Assembly (NCBI RefSeq): GCF_963678975.1
Contig: NC_089274.1
Span: forward strand, 47,832,075 to 47,896,074
Length of the DNA stretch: 64,000 nucleotides
Direction: 5' to 3'
DNA from: Dysidea avara
Taxonomy: Eukaryota > Porifera > Demospongiae > Dictyoceratida > Dysideidae
The position numbers were made by a program, and so were the translations under genes. Below, piece by piece: positions 23,753 through 34,709 of the stretch; position 1 is the stretch's first letter, and each line of letters starts with the position of its first letter. Below the pieces are notes generated by a model. The model was not told where the DNA came from, did not search any database, and saw nothing but the letters and a program-made list of their open reading frames with translations.

Positions 23753-25414
23753 AATGGCAGCCATTTACTCATGTTTTATTTTTGCAGCCGGACTAACCAA
23801 GACATAGTGAAGTGAAACAGACAGTACGAAAGCAGGAGGACGAATTGTTACTCAAGAATCAAGAATATTTTGAAATACGTATGTATAATTATTAAATACC
23901 ATTTCTACTACAAGCGCATTATTTAGAATGAAGAGTATTACCATAGAAACGGCTTCTTTAACAACAGAGCCGTGTTGAGTAGTTGAAAGCGGTTTGCTTC
24001 TCTGAGGAATTGTAGTGCTTAAAAGGTGATACTAAAGTGTTTACTTGTTCGTGAATAATTACTGGACGTTCACTATCTCGTTCATTGTTTCTTCAGGTAC
24101 GTTTGAGCTCATATCTGAGTCGTCTCATGTGACACGCCAGGTTTATTAAACTGGCTCCAATGGAAGTCACCACTGCTCGTGAGGGTTTAGGCGCCTTATC
24201 GTGACACGACAGAAATAGTTCAAGACTCGGGGGAAAGAGAATAAAATTCGGCGGACTCAGTTGTATCACTGCCGGACTAGCAAGTATTCAGCCCATCCAA
24301 GCTCACTGCTAGCTACTAGTATTCAGTGTGTAAGAAGTTGAAGACTTGAGAGAGGAGAGGAAAGCCACCTAACTTAAACATGGCATACATATCATGTCCG
24401 TCTGCTTTCAGCCTTTACGTTAGAAGCCGGACACAATGATATTGCCTGGTAAGGTCAGTAGCCTGTATCATTGTCAGTGTTTTTACATAATTACATGCAG
24501 ATTCACTGGAATTAACTATATAGTAAGATGTATCGTCTGCAGTTAACAAGAATCTCTTTATGATACAATGTACATTGTGTGTCTTCGACTTCATCAACTT
24601 TCCAAGTTAATCTTGACCTGTAAGGAGTTAATGTTTATAGTTATGTAAGCACATATTTACTTTTTTAGCACGGATACCTCAATGTCACTGAGAACATAGA
24701 ATTTAAACAACATCCAGTAAGTGTGTTAACATACAGTGACTGTACATCAATTTGTAAACATATATTACAGGTTCCACAAGAAATCAGTGAACAAATAGAC
24801 AAACAAAATGATGAACTCCAGGTAGCAAATAAGTACTGTTTTATGTGATAGCAACTGTGCTTATTTTAGTTTACACTATACCAGTGCTGCTGGTCTAGCA
24901 GAATTGTTTTTACAACTTTGTTGGCAACTGCGTGTGACGTACCTTCAGCTATACAGGTAACAAGTATGTGATTGTCAAATATTTCTTTACTATACTGCTA
25001 TTTACTACAGCTGATAACATGTCATGTGCAGGCAGTGACTCCAGTGAAGTGGCAGTGAAGCGTCGTTTGCTGATGATGAAGCCTTGCTACTGATCTCTTT
25101 TTTCAGTGACTTTCCAATATTATAAAGCTGGATATTGTAAACATTTTGTTACAGTTTTGCTATATGTCTTCAACATCATTTGAGATTTTATACGGAGTTA
25201 TTTGCAGAATTTCATGGAGTAAAGGAAACACCTTGCATGCTTATGTGAACTCTCCTAGAGTAACTAAAACTCCCTACAATAGATTTTTCAAAGGGTTCCT
25301 GTTACTCCTTTGCAGGGTATTAGTTACTCTCCACAAAAATATAGGGGTGTTAAATCCTCCCTACACTGGGAACTCCCCTAGGGGAGTAATGGTTACTCCT
25401 TATTTTTAACAGTG
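23753..25414. other. Internal region of the TA-flanked element
   Basis: No coding product is recognised. The last 200 bp carry repeated GAGTAAC and ACTCCC motifs that belong to the element's right end. Confidence 0.45.
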
Positions 25415-25424
25415 TAGAGCTTAC

Positions 25425-28400
25425 CAAGGGAGTTGTATCATCATCCACCAAACCAATCATTCCACAGGAATGGCAATAGTCATTCAATGGTTCTAAATAA
25501 ACAAAAAAATATATATGTTTTCTCCACAGGATTATAATTATCACAAGGCATTGACTTCTATTGATGCACTATACTACGTATAAATGCATGTGAACACCAT
25601 ACTATTGACCTGGATGTCAAACCAATGCATGCACATAAGTGTTGTCTACAATGTTTAACTTAACAATGTTTAACTTTTGCATACTGCAATTTCATTCTTT
25701 CAGCATTCTTTCGGTACTCTAAGTCTGCTGCCTCCCGAATTGCCTGATGGCGATCACAAGTAGTGAGGTGATCATATGATTTTTCACTGTGTTTTTGCTA
25801 ACAGAATAATAACATATTGCTATAAACATAAGGGCATTGCTGAAATCACATAGACAGAACACCAAACACTACAGTTATAACAAAACCTCCATGCTTAAAC
25901 AACTTGATAAAAGAAATATAGGCCTCACACAATAAGGACAAAGATTTTCACTGAAACTAAACATTTTCACTTCTTGATATGAAAAAACCTTGATCCCACA
26001 GAATGTATTTATACATGGCTTGTGTAGTTATAACTAGGAGGTTTCACTGGTCAAAAAAGCTATAGCAGTCTACACAAAATTGGTAATGATTTGTACCTCT
26101 GAGACTCCGACTCCATGTGATCAGGTGGTGATGACGTATCATCTGTAGGAGATGCTATAGGAGATACAATTTGATTTGACAATGGTTTGTCAGGTAACAG
26201 TGGTGGCACACTTTGACATGCTTGCTGTGGTGACATCCTTGAGCTAGTTAGTGGTGATGCACTTCTACTTGGTCGCTGTGGTGACATCTTTGAGCTAGAT
26301 GGTGATGTACTTCTACTTGGTCGCCGTGGTGACATCCTTGAGCTAGATGGTGGTGATGCACTACTACTTGGTCGCTGTGGTGACATCCTTGAACTAGATG
26401 GGGGGTGATTAACTTCTACTTAGTCGCCGTGGTGACATCATTAAGCTAGATTGTGGTGATGTACTTCTACTCAGTTGTTGTGGTGACATCCTTGAACTAG
26501 ATGTTGGTGGAAATACAGTTGGTGGTAATTCATCAAATAGCAGTGACACATCATCTAGTTGAAAGCGCCACGTGATTTTTTACATCACTATTGAACCACT
26601 AACCATCTTTGATAAGATCAGTTAAATCCTCTTCCATTATACAATGGTCAACTCCTTCGGGAAGTTCAGCAAATGGGGCTAACCTTGGTGGCTGGCCAAA
26701 CACCACTTCATATCAGCTTTGTTTTAAAGTGCGACATACTTGAACATTTAAATTATCTGCAAGGGCACATTACATATTAGTTGGGCTCATACTAGTACTT
26801 ACATTGAATACATGGCAGCCAGTCAGTCAGTCCAAGATACACAGTTGGAATCCTTGTGCTCACATTTAAATGCTTGCAACTGCATTTCTACAAGATGGTT
26901 GCCCTTTTCAATTAAACCTTGTGACTGTGAATGGCAAGGTCTACCATTGATTATTGTCACTTCTCCTGGCCACAACTTCAATATCTCTCTAATAACTTCA
27001 TTAACAAATTCCCTTCCATTATCTGACTGCAGTATTTTGGGGATCCCAAAATATGGGAAAACCTTGTGCACAAGCCCACTAGCTACTTCAATGGCACTCT
27101 TGTTTATCAGTGGCCATAGCACATGAAACTTTGACCAGTGGTCCATGTAATGTGCAATGTAGCAATAAGAATCATCTGGCATGTGCCTCATATCTATCAA
27201 ATCAATCTAAAATAAGCAAGAGTGAATAATCCTCTATGTAAATTATACTCTCTCCCACAACAAACCTGATAACGTGTTAAAAATCCTGATGAAATGATTG
27301 GCTTCAAAGGAGCAGTACAATTCTGTGGCTGCTTCAGCTGGCAAATATGGCATGTGCTACAAAAATATTGAGCTGCCTCCCTTGGCAAACCTTCATACAT
27401 TCTTTGGACCTACAATAGTAACACAATTAGAAATTATGATAATTGTGGGCAAGTTTGTTAAATACACATACTTAAGAATGCCGGGAAATATAATTAGACA
27501 TACAAACAAAAGTGGGCAAAGTGTGAAATAGGTACTGCTATCAAATACTAAAGAAAATAAATGACGCCTCTCAGAATTTTTTAGTTGAAAACCATACAAA
27601 TATGAGATGAAAATGAGTTTTGAATAGTCTTAGTGTATCAAACATCAATCCTGTATTTTTAAAAAACATCAAAACCCATTTTTTGTCTGCCTGACTGTCT
27701 GTCTGACTTGTCACAACATCAGAGGCCAAACCAAAGCAAGCAGTACATGGCCACCACAATAACAAACTCACGGATAGACCTTTATGGTTCTGACAAGTGT
27801 CTGTTTTCTGTTATATTACATGATCATCTCCTTCATGCAAGGAAACCATAATAATAAGGTGTTAAATTTCTGTATAGACACTTTCCTTAGAAGAACAAGT
27901 CAAACAACTATTTGACATTTAAACTACTGACAGATACAATACATGTAGCTTCAATGATACAATGACATGACTGGACCACACTCTTAAACAATCAGAACAC
28001 ATACATGCCACACTTCAGAGCCACACAATTATGTCCTTTAATTGCAGTCAGCTGCTGTTGAAAACAAAACAATGGGAACTGCACTCCTATACCTTTAAGT
28101 ATTATCAAGACACTCTAATAAAGCAGTCATAGCCAAATGTGTATAACATAGCTATGCCATAACAAGAACAGTTAACACACTAGTGCAATCAGAAACAAGT
28201 TGATATTGTGCTACTTCTAAAAACCAAGCACCATGCAGCTAGCTAACTCATCTGGAATTAACCATTACTATTTTAACCAATTCATTAATTATATCCCTGA
28301 TAGATATATGCCAATATATTATGGTCAACATCCAAACCAAATTTTCAAACTCTTCTAAAGTTATGGCTGTGAATATAAGCACTTGTAGTCAGTATATTCA

Positions 28401-29150
28401 CTGTTCAAATTGATTTCTTTGCTCAATTTTCTACTGTGTAGCACTATATTCCCAAAACTACTTCCACAATAGGCTAAAACATTAGTCGATCATCTCAGCA
28501 AAAGCCTGTATTGCACGCACGTAATGATTTCTTTTATTATCTCACCAACTCAGTACTCCAAGGAATGGGCTCACATGTTTAGTTACAAAATTAAATTAAG
28601 CGTGGCTTTAATATAAACATAGGACCACCCCATCTTCACTATATTATGCAGTCTCAGTAACCATAAAACTTGGTGACACTTTAATAATATGACAGCGTAC
28701 ACGATTCCCATACCTCTGCAAGCGTTTTCTTGTAGCCTACATGCCCATTTTCCGTTGAGTGCACACGTTCTAATATATCATAAAACTTCTCAGCTGTTGC
28801 CACTATGCGATGATGACCAAAGACAGTTTTGTCATTATCATTCTGTAATATAGTTTTGTGAAGAGAGGCACAAAAAACCATCATTTCTTACTCTTTGCTT
28901 GGCTGGCAGACATAGGACATTTTCTAACTTCAACTCTAGATAGTTTAATAAAGCAAACTTCTTCGTTTTAATAACCCAGAATTTGAAGGAGTTTGAAACA
29001 TCGCTCAGCCTTTCAATTCCATTCAAAACGTCTATGATTTTCTTACTTAGTAGCCTTCTCCTCTGATACTGTCTTGCTTGTAGTGGCGTGATCAAAATAC
29101 TTCGTTCTGCAGAACTTTTCGAACAGCTCTCTGTGACCTTCTTTCGACAT
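25425..29150 (-). pseudogene. Spliced integrase gene of element W (KRBA2/Ginger type), damaged
   Basis: Minus-strand exons inferred: 28892-29150, 28714-28842, 27266-27409, 26803-27206, 26604-26756, 26097-26554, 25425-25492, with GT/AG sites and short introns (49-59 bp for several). The product reads in order: an N-terminal segment, an H2C2 zinc motif (ERVHSTENGH to CSTCHICQ, completed across a splice), then an rve-type integrase core (IDLIDMRHMPDD, then HYMDHWSKFH, SDNGREFVN, QSQGLIEKGN, giving D, D, E) and YEVVFGQPPR. It continues into a tail of repeated SP-rich units (MSPQRPSRSAS) and a CHSCGM zinc-like motif. Lesions: a frame change between the ATG at 29150 and the conserved frame near 29060, a 4-bp TGAC duplication near 26826, an in-frame TGA before YEVV, and indels near 26400. 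It probably cannot be translated intact. Confidence 0.8.
26097..26520 (-). repeat. Coding tandem repeat in the integrase tail
   Basis: About seven units of 40-50 bp encode SP/RS-rich peptides such as MSPRRPSRSTSPSSS. Two units in the middle carry indels that break the frame. Such tails may bind nucleic acid or be phosphorylated; this is inference only. Confidence 0.75.
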
Positions 29151-29814
29151 ACTGACTAGCTAGCTAACTCGTTGAAGCTCACACCTCGCAAGCACTATAA
29201 GAACCACAAGGAGCTAGGTCTCGTGAACCACCAGGTGTGAAACGAAATTAGGTCTAAATCGCGTGAACTACCAGGTGTGAAACGATAGTAGGTCGTAAAT
29301 TGCACACTCGATCGCACCGCACCGTGTCCTCATTCGAGCTGCGCAATTTATAAATTGTTGCGCATTTTATGAATTCACAAAATGCGCAGCGCAATTTATA
29401 AACTGCGCAAATTCACAGATTGCGCCTAACATATAGTAGCGATTTGCGACCTCGTGATTTTCGACACACAGCCGTAAATCTCTCCTCAGTGAAAACCCCG
29501 TCTTCTTTTAACTAGTCTTTATGCAAAACTCGATTCCTGGATTCCAGCGCATCTAGCAAAATTTTATTTCAAGTTATTTGGTTTGGTATTTAAAAAGTTA
29601 TTGGATTTTGAAAATCTACAAATAAAAAACTCCGTGTAAATTTTAGGCTCGAGTAATTAGAGCAAAATTCTATTACACTCGTGGCACCTGATACACCTTG
29701 AACTAATTAGTGTTTCCGCAAAGTTACAGCTGGATCCGGCGTGATTTAGAGCTTGTATAGGTTTTCAATAGTGCTGATTTTGATTCTGACAACCGTACGT
29801 GTGAAAAAGAAGAG

Positions 29815-30191
29815 GTAAGGCCAGTTTACTAGGTGTAAATGTCACATATTTCAGTTTATTTGTATGTAAAGTGTATATATCTATCCTGTACGCACTATAC
29901 TCGCATTCATTGAGGTGTTTGTGTCACTGTTGTAGTATTTTGTGACCGACTGATGCATTCTTTTAACCCGCGTTATTGTATTTGCTTCGTGAAAAGAAAA
30001 TGGTCACTATGCTCCTTTATAAAGCCTTTATTAGGCTCCTTTGTAGCCAGAATCAGTGAAGAAATATCTTTGTTGGTTGGTTAGTGGTCGTTGTTAGCTC
30101 CAGGGGCAGGCTTTAATTGAGAGCTGTTTCTGCTAATGAAAACCATGGTAATTATGTAGTAATTGAAGTTAATTTCTTTCATTGTCTGTAG
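29815..30191 (+). other. 5' UTR intron of the element X gene
   Basis: The donor AAGAAGAG|GTAAGG is at 29815 and the acceptor TTCATTGTCTGTAG ends at 30191, directly before the ATG. This explains why the first coding exon starts exactly at the acceptor. Confidence 0.65.
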
Positions 30192-33100
30192 ATGAGTGTC
30201 AGTAGTCCTGGACCACTATGTGAAGAGCTGGGGCTGTATGGTGAAATGCTTTTGCTTGACTCCATTGAACTGACTGATCCTATAGATCAAGAGAAAATTA
30301 CCAAAGGTGTTATTTTTGAATTGAGTCAGTTTCGCAAAAGCCATTTGGTTTCCTGGAATACATTTTATACATGGATGAAATCAATTTGTCCAGGTTCATC
30401 CTTACCAAAGTTGCCAGCATTGAAATCATACATTTACCGGATTGAAACTAAGATCAAGCAACTTAAGCGGAACCATTGTGACGAAGAAATAAAGTCAATT
30501 ATAAAGAAACCATTTCTCAAGGAATGTCAACAACCCAATGACAGCACACTAACAGTGGATAGAGAGAAAGTTTCAAGTACAACTAAACAAAATTGGCCCT
30601 ACGAAACAGAAGTATTAACATCTGTCAATAAATCACTAGCTTGTGAACTTGTAACAGTTCAAAATGCATTAACACTTCAAGAAGCTAAAACAGATGACCT
30701 TACAACCAAATTAAGCAAGCTAAGCATTCGGAACACCAATAAAAAGCTGAAACGTAGGGATGAGAAAATCTTGGAATTAAAGGATCAAGTAAAAGTGAAC
30801 GAGAAATTACAACAAGGTTTGAATAAGGCTACTGCACGTGTTAAGAGTTACCAATATAAATTAGGTGTGTCTAAAGGCAAGTGCGATACTATCAGTGAAA
30901 AGTGTGATCAGTTGGAGTCAATTGCTCAAGGTCTTAAAAAAGACATGGTCTCATTTAAACAATCCTTAAAAGAGTCAGAGAACGGTTACAGGAGATTGTT
31001 TGAGAGGCTGCAGGAGCTGGAATTTCATACGTTTGAAACCAAAGAGCACCAGAAAAAGTACTTGGATAATATAAGAGCATGTTGCATTGAGCTACTGAGT
31101 CTTAATGTCGGCATAAACAATGTAGAGCCTGTAATTAGATCTGTTCTCAAGCATATTGCATCATTTGAGATAAAAGAATTGCCACATCCCACTACCCTTA
31201 CTCGAATGTATTCTGAGATGAAAGGCTTAGCTTGCCAACAGTTGAATGAAGAACTGAAGAAAGGAGATAATCTCATTCTTCACAGTGATGGGACATCAAA
31301 GTATGGACAACATTTTTATTCTTTCCAACTTTCTACTCCAGATAGTACATATTCTCTTGGGTTAACAGAAATGCTGAGTGGATCAGCTACTCAAGTATTG
31401 TCTACCTTTCAACAAATCCTGTATGACTTAGAGCTTACATCCCAGTCTGGTTCGAGTCATGTCATCCTGTCCAAAATTAAGAACACCATGTCAGATCGAC
31501 ACATAGTCGAGAAGAACTTTAACTCTCTTTTACAAAGTTATCGTATGGAAGTTTTACCCAGTGTGGTTGATAACTGGGCTGAGCTAGGTGAAGGTGAGCA
31601 ACAGGGTATCAGCACACTAAACAACTTCTTTTGTGGTTTGCACCTTCTAGTGGGAATGGCAGATGTTGCATCATCTACTTTACTGCAGTGGGAACTGACA
31701 CGTTTTGAAGGAGCTGTTGGTGCTGCAGCTCACTTTGGTAGCACCACCAGACAGTCCGAATCTGGAATAGTACGTCTTGTTAGAACGGCATGCAAAGCTC
31801 TTTGCAAACATGGAAGTGAGCAAAGTGGTGTTTATCAGCCTTTCACTGCCTTTCTTGCCACCAATGGTATAAATAAGAATCCCCTAGTTTCATTTCAAGG
31901 AAACCGTTTTAATATAGTATTTTATGATGCTGGAGCACTGTACTACATATCTGAGCAGGTGGTCAGCTTTTTTAATGATGTATGGCAGACCCCAAACCAA
32001 TTGCTCAAAGCTGTTCACAGTGATATCAGAGTTCCAGAACTGGTAGCTGGATGCCGTGCTCTTGGTTTAATTAACAAAGTCATTACAGGTCCTCTTTGGC
32101 GTGTGCTAGAATCTGACAATGTAACAATTCTGGAGATGAATATGTATTTTGATGTGTTGATCACAAAACTAGATGTATGGGCTCAAGATGCCAGCAAATT
32201 GTTGGAAGGGGATGCAGAATTGTATGCAGATTATCCTCCAACAAAGGATGAGATTTGGTATTACTTAATTGCTAGTACAGATCACGATGCAACTACACAA
32301 GAATTGCTTCAGGTTTTATGTAGCGCTTTCTCAGCTCTTCTTTCTCGGCTGGTACAAGACCACTTACCTGGTGGAGCATACTGTAATCCTAGTGCTGAGC
32401 TTACCCATGAAACTAAGTCAGTTTCCAAAACAAATGTTGTGAGTGAATGAGACTTTGGAAAACTGGATCGTCTTTTGCGTGAAAAGCCTAATGCCACTAC
32501 ACTGTCTTTGGAAGCTATGATTTTGTTTTCCAACAACAAAACTATGAATTGGTTGACTTCTAAATCACCAGAAGAAGTACAGCAACTTCTTCGAGCTGCC
32601 AGGAAAATAGCACCAGAATTCAGGCGATTGTTTAAGGAGAGGAAGCAGAATATTTTGGAAGAGCGCATTAAAGCTCTCCATGAAAAGCAACATGCATTGG
32701 AGGCTGCACGTGTAAAACAACTAAGGATTAAAGAAAACCTTACTAAAGATATTATTCAGTATGGCCTGTGGCAAAGCAAAGATGATATTGCTGAAGGTGT
32801 TGCTAAGGAGAGATCCAAGACTGCAAAGTTGAGGGCTTTGAAAGTCCAGTTTAACTTTAGGAAATGGGTTTTAGACCAGAGAAGCTATCGTCATAAAGAA
32901 CTGTTTTTGTTTTCTAAAAATGGACAACAGTATACTGTAGAGGAGTTGATGGATAACCTTGCCAAATTGATTAATGAGGAAGAGGCAGTCTCTGGGCTAG
33001 CTAACAAAGTAAGGGAGTCATTAGTTGGAAAAACTATTAAGCATAGGTGGCGGGACGAGAGTGGTGTTGAGCAATGGTACTTTGGTGAAGTCCTGAGTAA

Positions 33101-33212
33101 GGTTGCAAGGACCGATGAATGGTACAATGTGCAGTATGAAGGTGAAGATGATGTGTTAACACTTAATTTACATGAGGACATTGACTTAGGGGACTTAGAA
33201 GTTGTTACATAG
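30192..33212 (+). CDS. DDE-type transposase with coiled coil and Tudor-like tail, interrupted by one in-frame TGA
   Basis: The reading frame is open for 752 codons (30192-32450), meets one TGA, and continues in the same frame for about 250 codons to 33212. The next Met is at 32475. An N-terminal unrecognised region is followed by a strongly charged coiled coil (about 160-300). The catalytic-looking core follows: LHSDGTSKYG with D365, MSDRHIVEKNFN with D435, then NFFCGLHLLVG with C481 and H484 (the C(2)H motif of many cut-and-paste transposases), and a candidate acidic residue at E500 or E523. After the stop come more helices and, in the last 60 residues, an aromatic barrel-like WYFGEV...WYNVQYEGEDD segment resembling Tudor or chromo-like readers. 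It should cut and join the X ends in the nucleus. The family name is not known to me. Confidence 0.8.
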
Positions 33213-33584
33213 CTGTTCATTCACTGAAAACATTTCTTAATAATGTGTAATTCAGAAACATAATAAATGCACCTTTTGGTGCCATTTTTCCTATGTAAAA
33301 TGTATCTAATTTTTCTTGTAATGTTAATAGCCATAACTTCACTATAAAATGTGATATTGAGCTCAAATTTTTACTGAGAGTTCCATATTACCAGCAGATC
33401 ACTTAGGGGTGTGTCATGGCGGTTAATTAGTAGGTATCAAATTCTGTTGCAAATCGCTACATATAGATACTATAGCCTTACCCGGGATTAGAAACCGCCA
33501 CATTAACACTATCACTTCGCACCCGCTAGGCGCTCGCCGGCCTTCAGATTATTGTTTTAACCAGGCGGTGCGGCCACGTTCTGT

Positions 33585-34571
33585 ATGACTGAAGGAAATG
33601 TTGGGGCAGTTCAGCGACCTGTTAGTGAAGAAACTAGGTTGATAAGAGGTGTTCTTGGTGGTATTTTAGCGGACGATAGTCTGACACTACCCACTCAGGG
33701 AAACAAGACGTGTTTAGAAATGGCCAAAAACATGGCCAAGTGCTATAGCTAGTTTCTACCCACTGAGGCAGCTTTGGAATTTGCCCACTGGCTTGTGGCA
33801 CCACTGAACTCCATTATCATTGCTGCTCAAAAAAGAGGCAAGCCTAACGAATTGAACCAGGAAAGGCTATGGAGGAAGTTTAACCTACTGACAATTTCTG
33901 GTGACTTCACTAAGAGGTGGCAAGATTTTTTAACAGTCAGTCACTTGGATGACCAACCTGTTTTCTATCAGCATTTTACTGATGAACTTTTTGATAATTT
34001 GCTGCAGAAAAAGTTGAGAACAGTCCTGGACTCTGACGCTACTAGTGTGGAAACTGAATATATTGACAGCCCTGACCTAAGCTTTGAGGAGGAGAACGCC
34101 ATCCAATACATTGGTGGATATGTAGTAAAGAAGTTGAAGGCCCACCCTGGCTGCTCTGATTTTAAGCCACTCTTAAATGAAATGATCTGTACTGATGTGT
34201 CAGATGAGAACAGTCCACCATCAGCCGCTTGGACAAATGCCATAGACAGGGGTGGCTTAGTGAAGATAACACCTGAGGCATATCAGATATTTCTGGCTAT
34301 TGAATGTTGTGTGCGGCGCTACTTGACCATTAAGGAAGCCTCAAAAATGGATGACAGTTACAAAAGCTATCTCACAAACATGTTAGTAAATGATGACGAT
34401 GTCTTGTTCCATTGGTGCATTGCAGGATTTGAAAAAGATGAAAATGCAAGGTGCCTTCAGCATACAATTCGTGGATTTTCCTTTGCATCATCCCTAATGG
34501 AGATGTACAAGCAAGAGAACAAAAAAAGGCACCGGAAAGTCCAAGTCTTTGAGAACAAAGTTGTATTGTGA
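33585..34571 (+). pseudogene. Second gene of element Y, one in-frame TAG
   Basis: From the ATG at 33585 the frame is open except for a TAG at 33750-33752, then open to 34571 (about 328 codons in total). Visible features: NAIQYIGGYVVKKLK at mid-protein, a pattern met in C-terminal regions of several transposase families, the cysteine-containing FLAIECCVRRYLT, and a basic end (KKRHRKVQVF). No catalytic triad is evident. The gene runs toward the transposase and ends 139 bp from its stop. It could be an accessory protein of the element or the separated C-terminal part of another transposase. Confidence 0.6.
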
Positions 34572-34709
34572 TAAATAAGTAAACATTTGTTGAAATAAAT
34601 ACATTAATGAATAAGTAAGAAAAAAAAATGGGTTGGAATACTTTAATGTAAATATTTGCTGAAATACAACCAAAATTATGGGGAAAAGAGATCTACATTA
34701 CTATTGTGT

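Larger units (their letters stand above)
21975..25414. mobile_element. TA-flanked element nested in W, with a LINE inside
   Basis: The ends CACTGTTAAAACAGGGGAGT and CCTTATTTTTAACAGTG are inverted. They are flanked by TA on both sides (21973-21974, 25415-25416) within the palindromic context CTACACTG...CAGTGTAG. Subterminal GAGTAAC and ACTCCCC motifs recur at both ends. No transposase was recognised. It lies 10 bp past a splice donor of the W gene and contains the LINE at 22312-23752. Confidence 0.7.
21108..29431 (-). mobile_element. Element W: large integrase-encoding DNA transposon (Ginger/KRBA2-like)
   Basis: An 88-bp terminal inverted repeat (21108-21195 and 29344-29431) is essentially perfect. 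It begins TGTTAGGCGCAATCTG and ends in CA, with TG...CA termini like LTR integrase substrates. The 4-bp target duplication TATA is at 21104-21107 and 29432-29435. Inside is a spliced minus-strand integrase gene (25425-29150) starting about 190 bp from the right terminal repeat. Ginger transposons are DNA elements carrying a Gypsy-like integrase with short TG-type ends and 4-bp duplications, and this fits. A 3.4-kb TA-flanked element (21975-25414) is nested, so the original W was about 4.9 kb. The repeat itself is full of TGCGCA and TTTATAAATTG modules. Confidence 0.85.
29436..33460 (+). mobile_element. Element X: 4-kb DNA transposon, superfamily unassigned
   Basis: Bounded by inverted GTAGCGATTTGC[G/A]AC ends (29436-29450 and 33446-33460). 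The left end directly follows W's TATA duplication. The right end is followed by ATATAGATAC, two bases before the end of element Y. A short ATA duplication is possible but unproven. It contains one large plus-strand gene with a 5' UTR intron (29815-30191) and an ORF split by a single stop. Confidence 0.78.

Noticed and set aside
28681-29095. Two independent small host genes near the right end of W
   Set aside because: Their ends are splice sites and they join in frame to the integrase exons, so they are parts of the transposon gene.
32448-32474. TGA in element X as a selenocysteine codon
   Set aside because: No SECIS-like hairpin was recognised and the position falls in a linker; a nonsense mutation is simpler.
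31025-33220. Minus-strand open frames over the X transposase
   Set aside because: Shadows of the long plus-strand coding frame, with no recognisable product.
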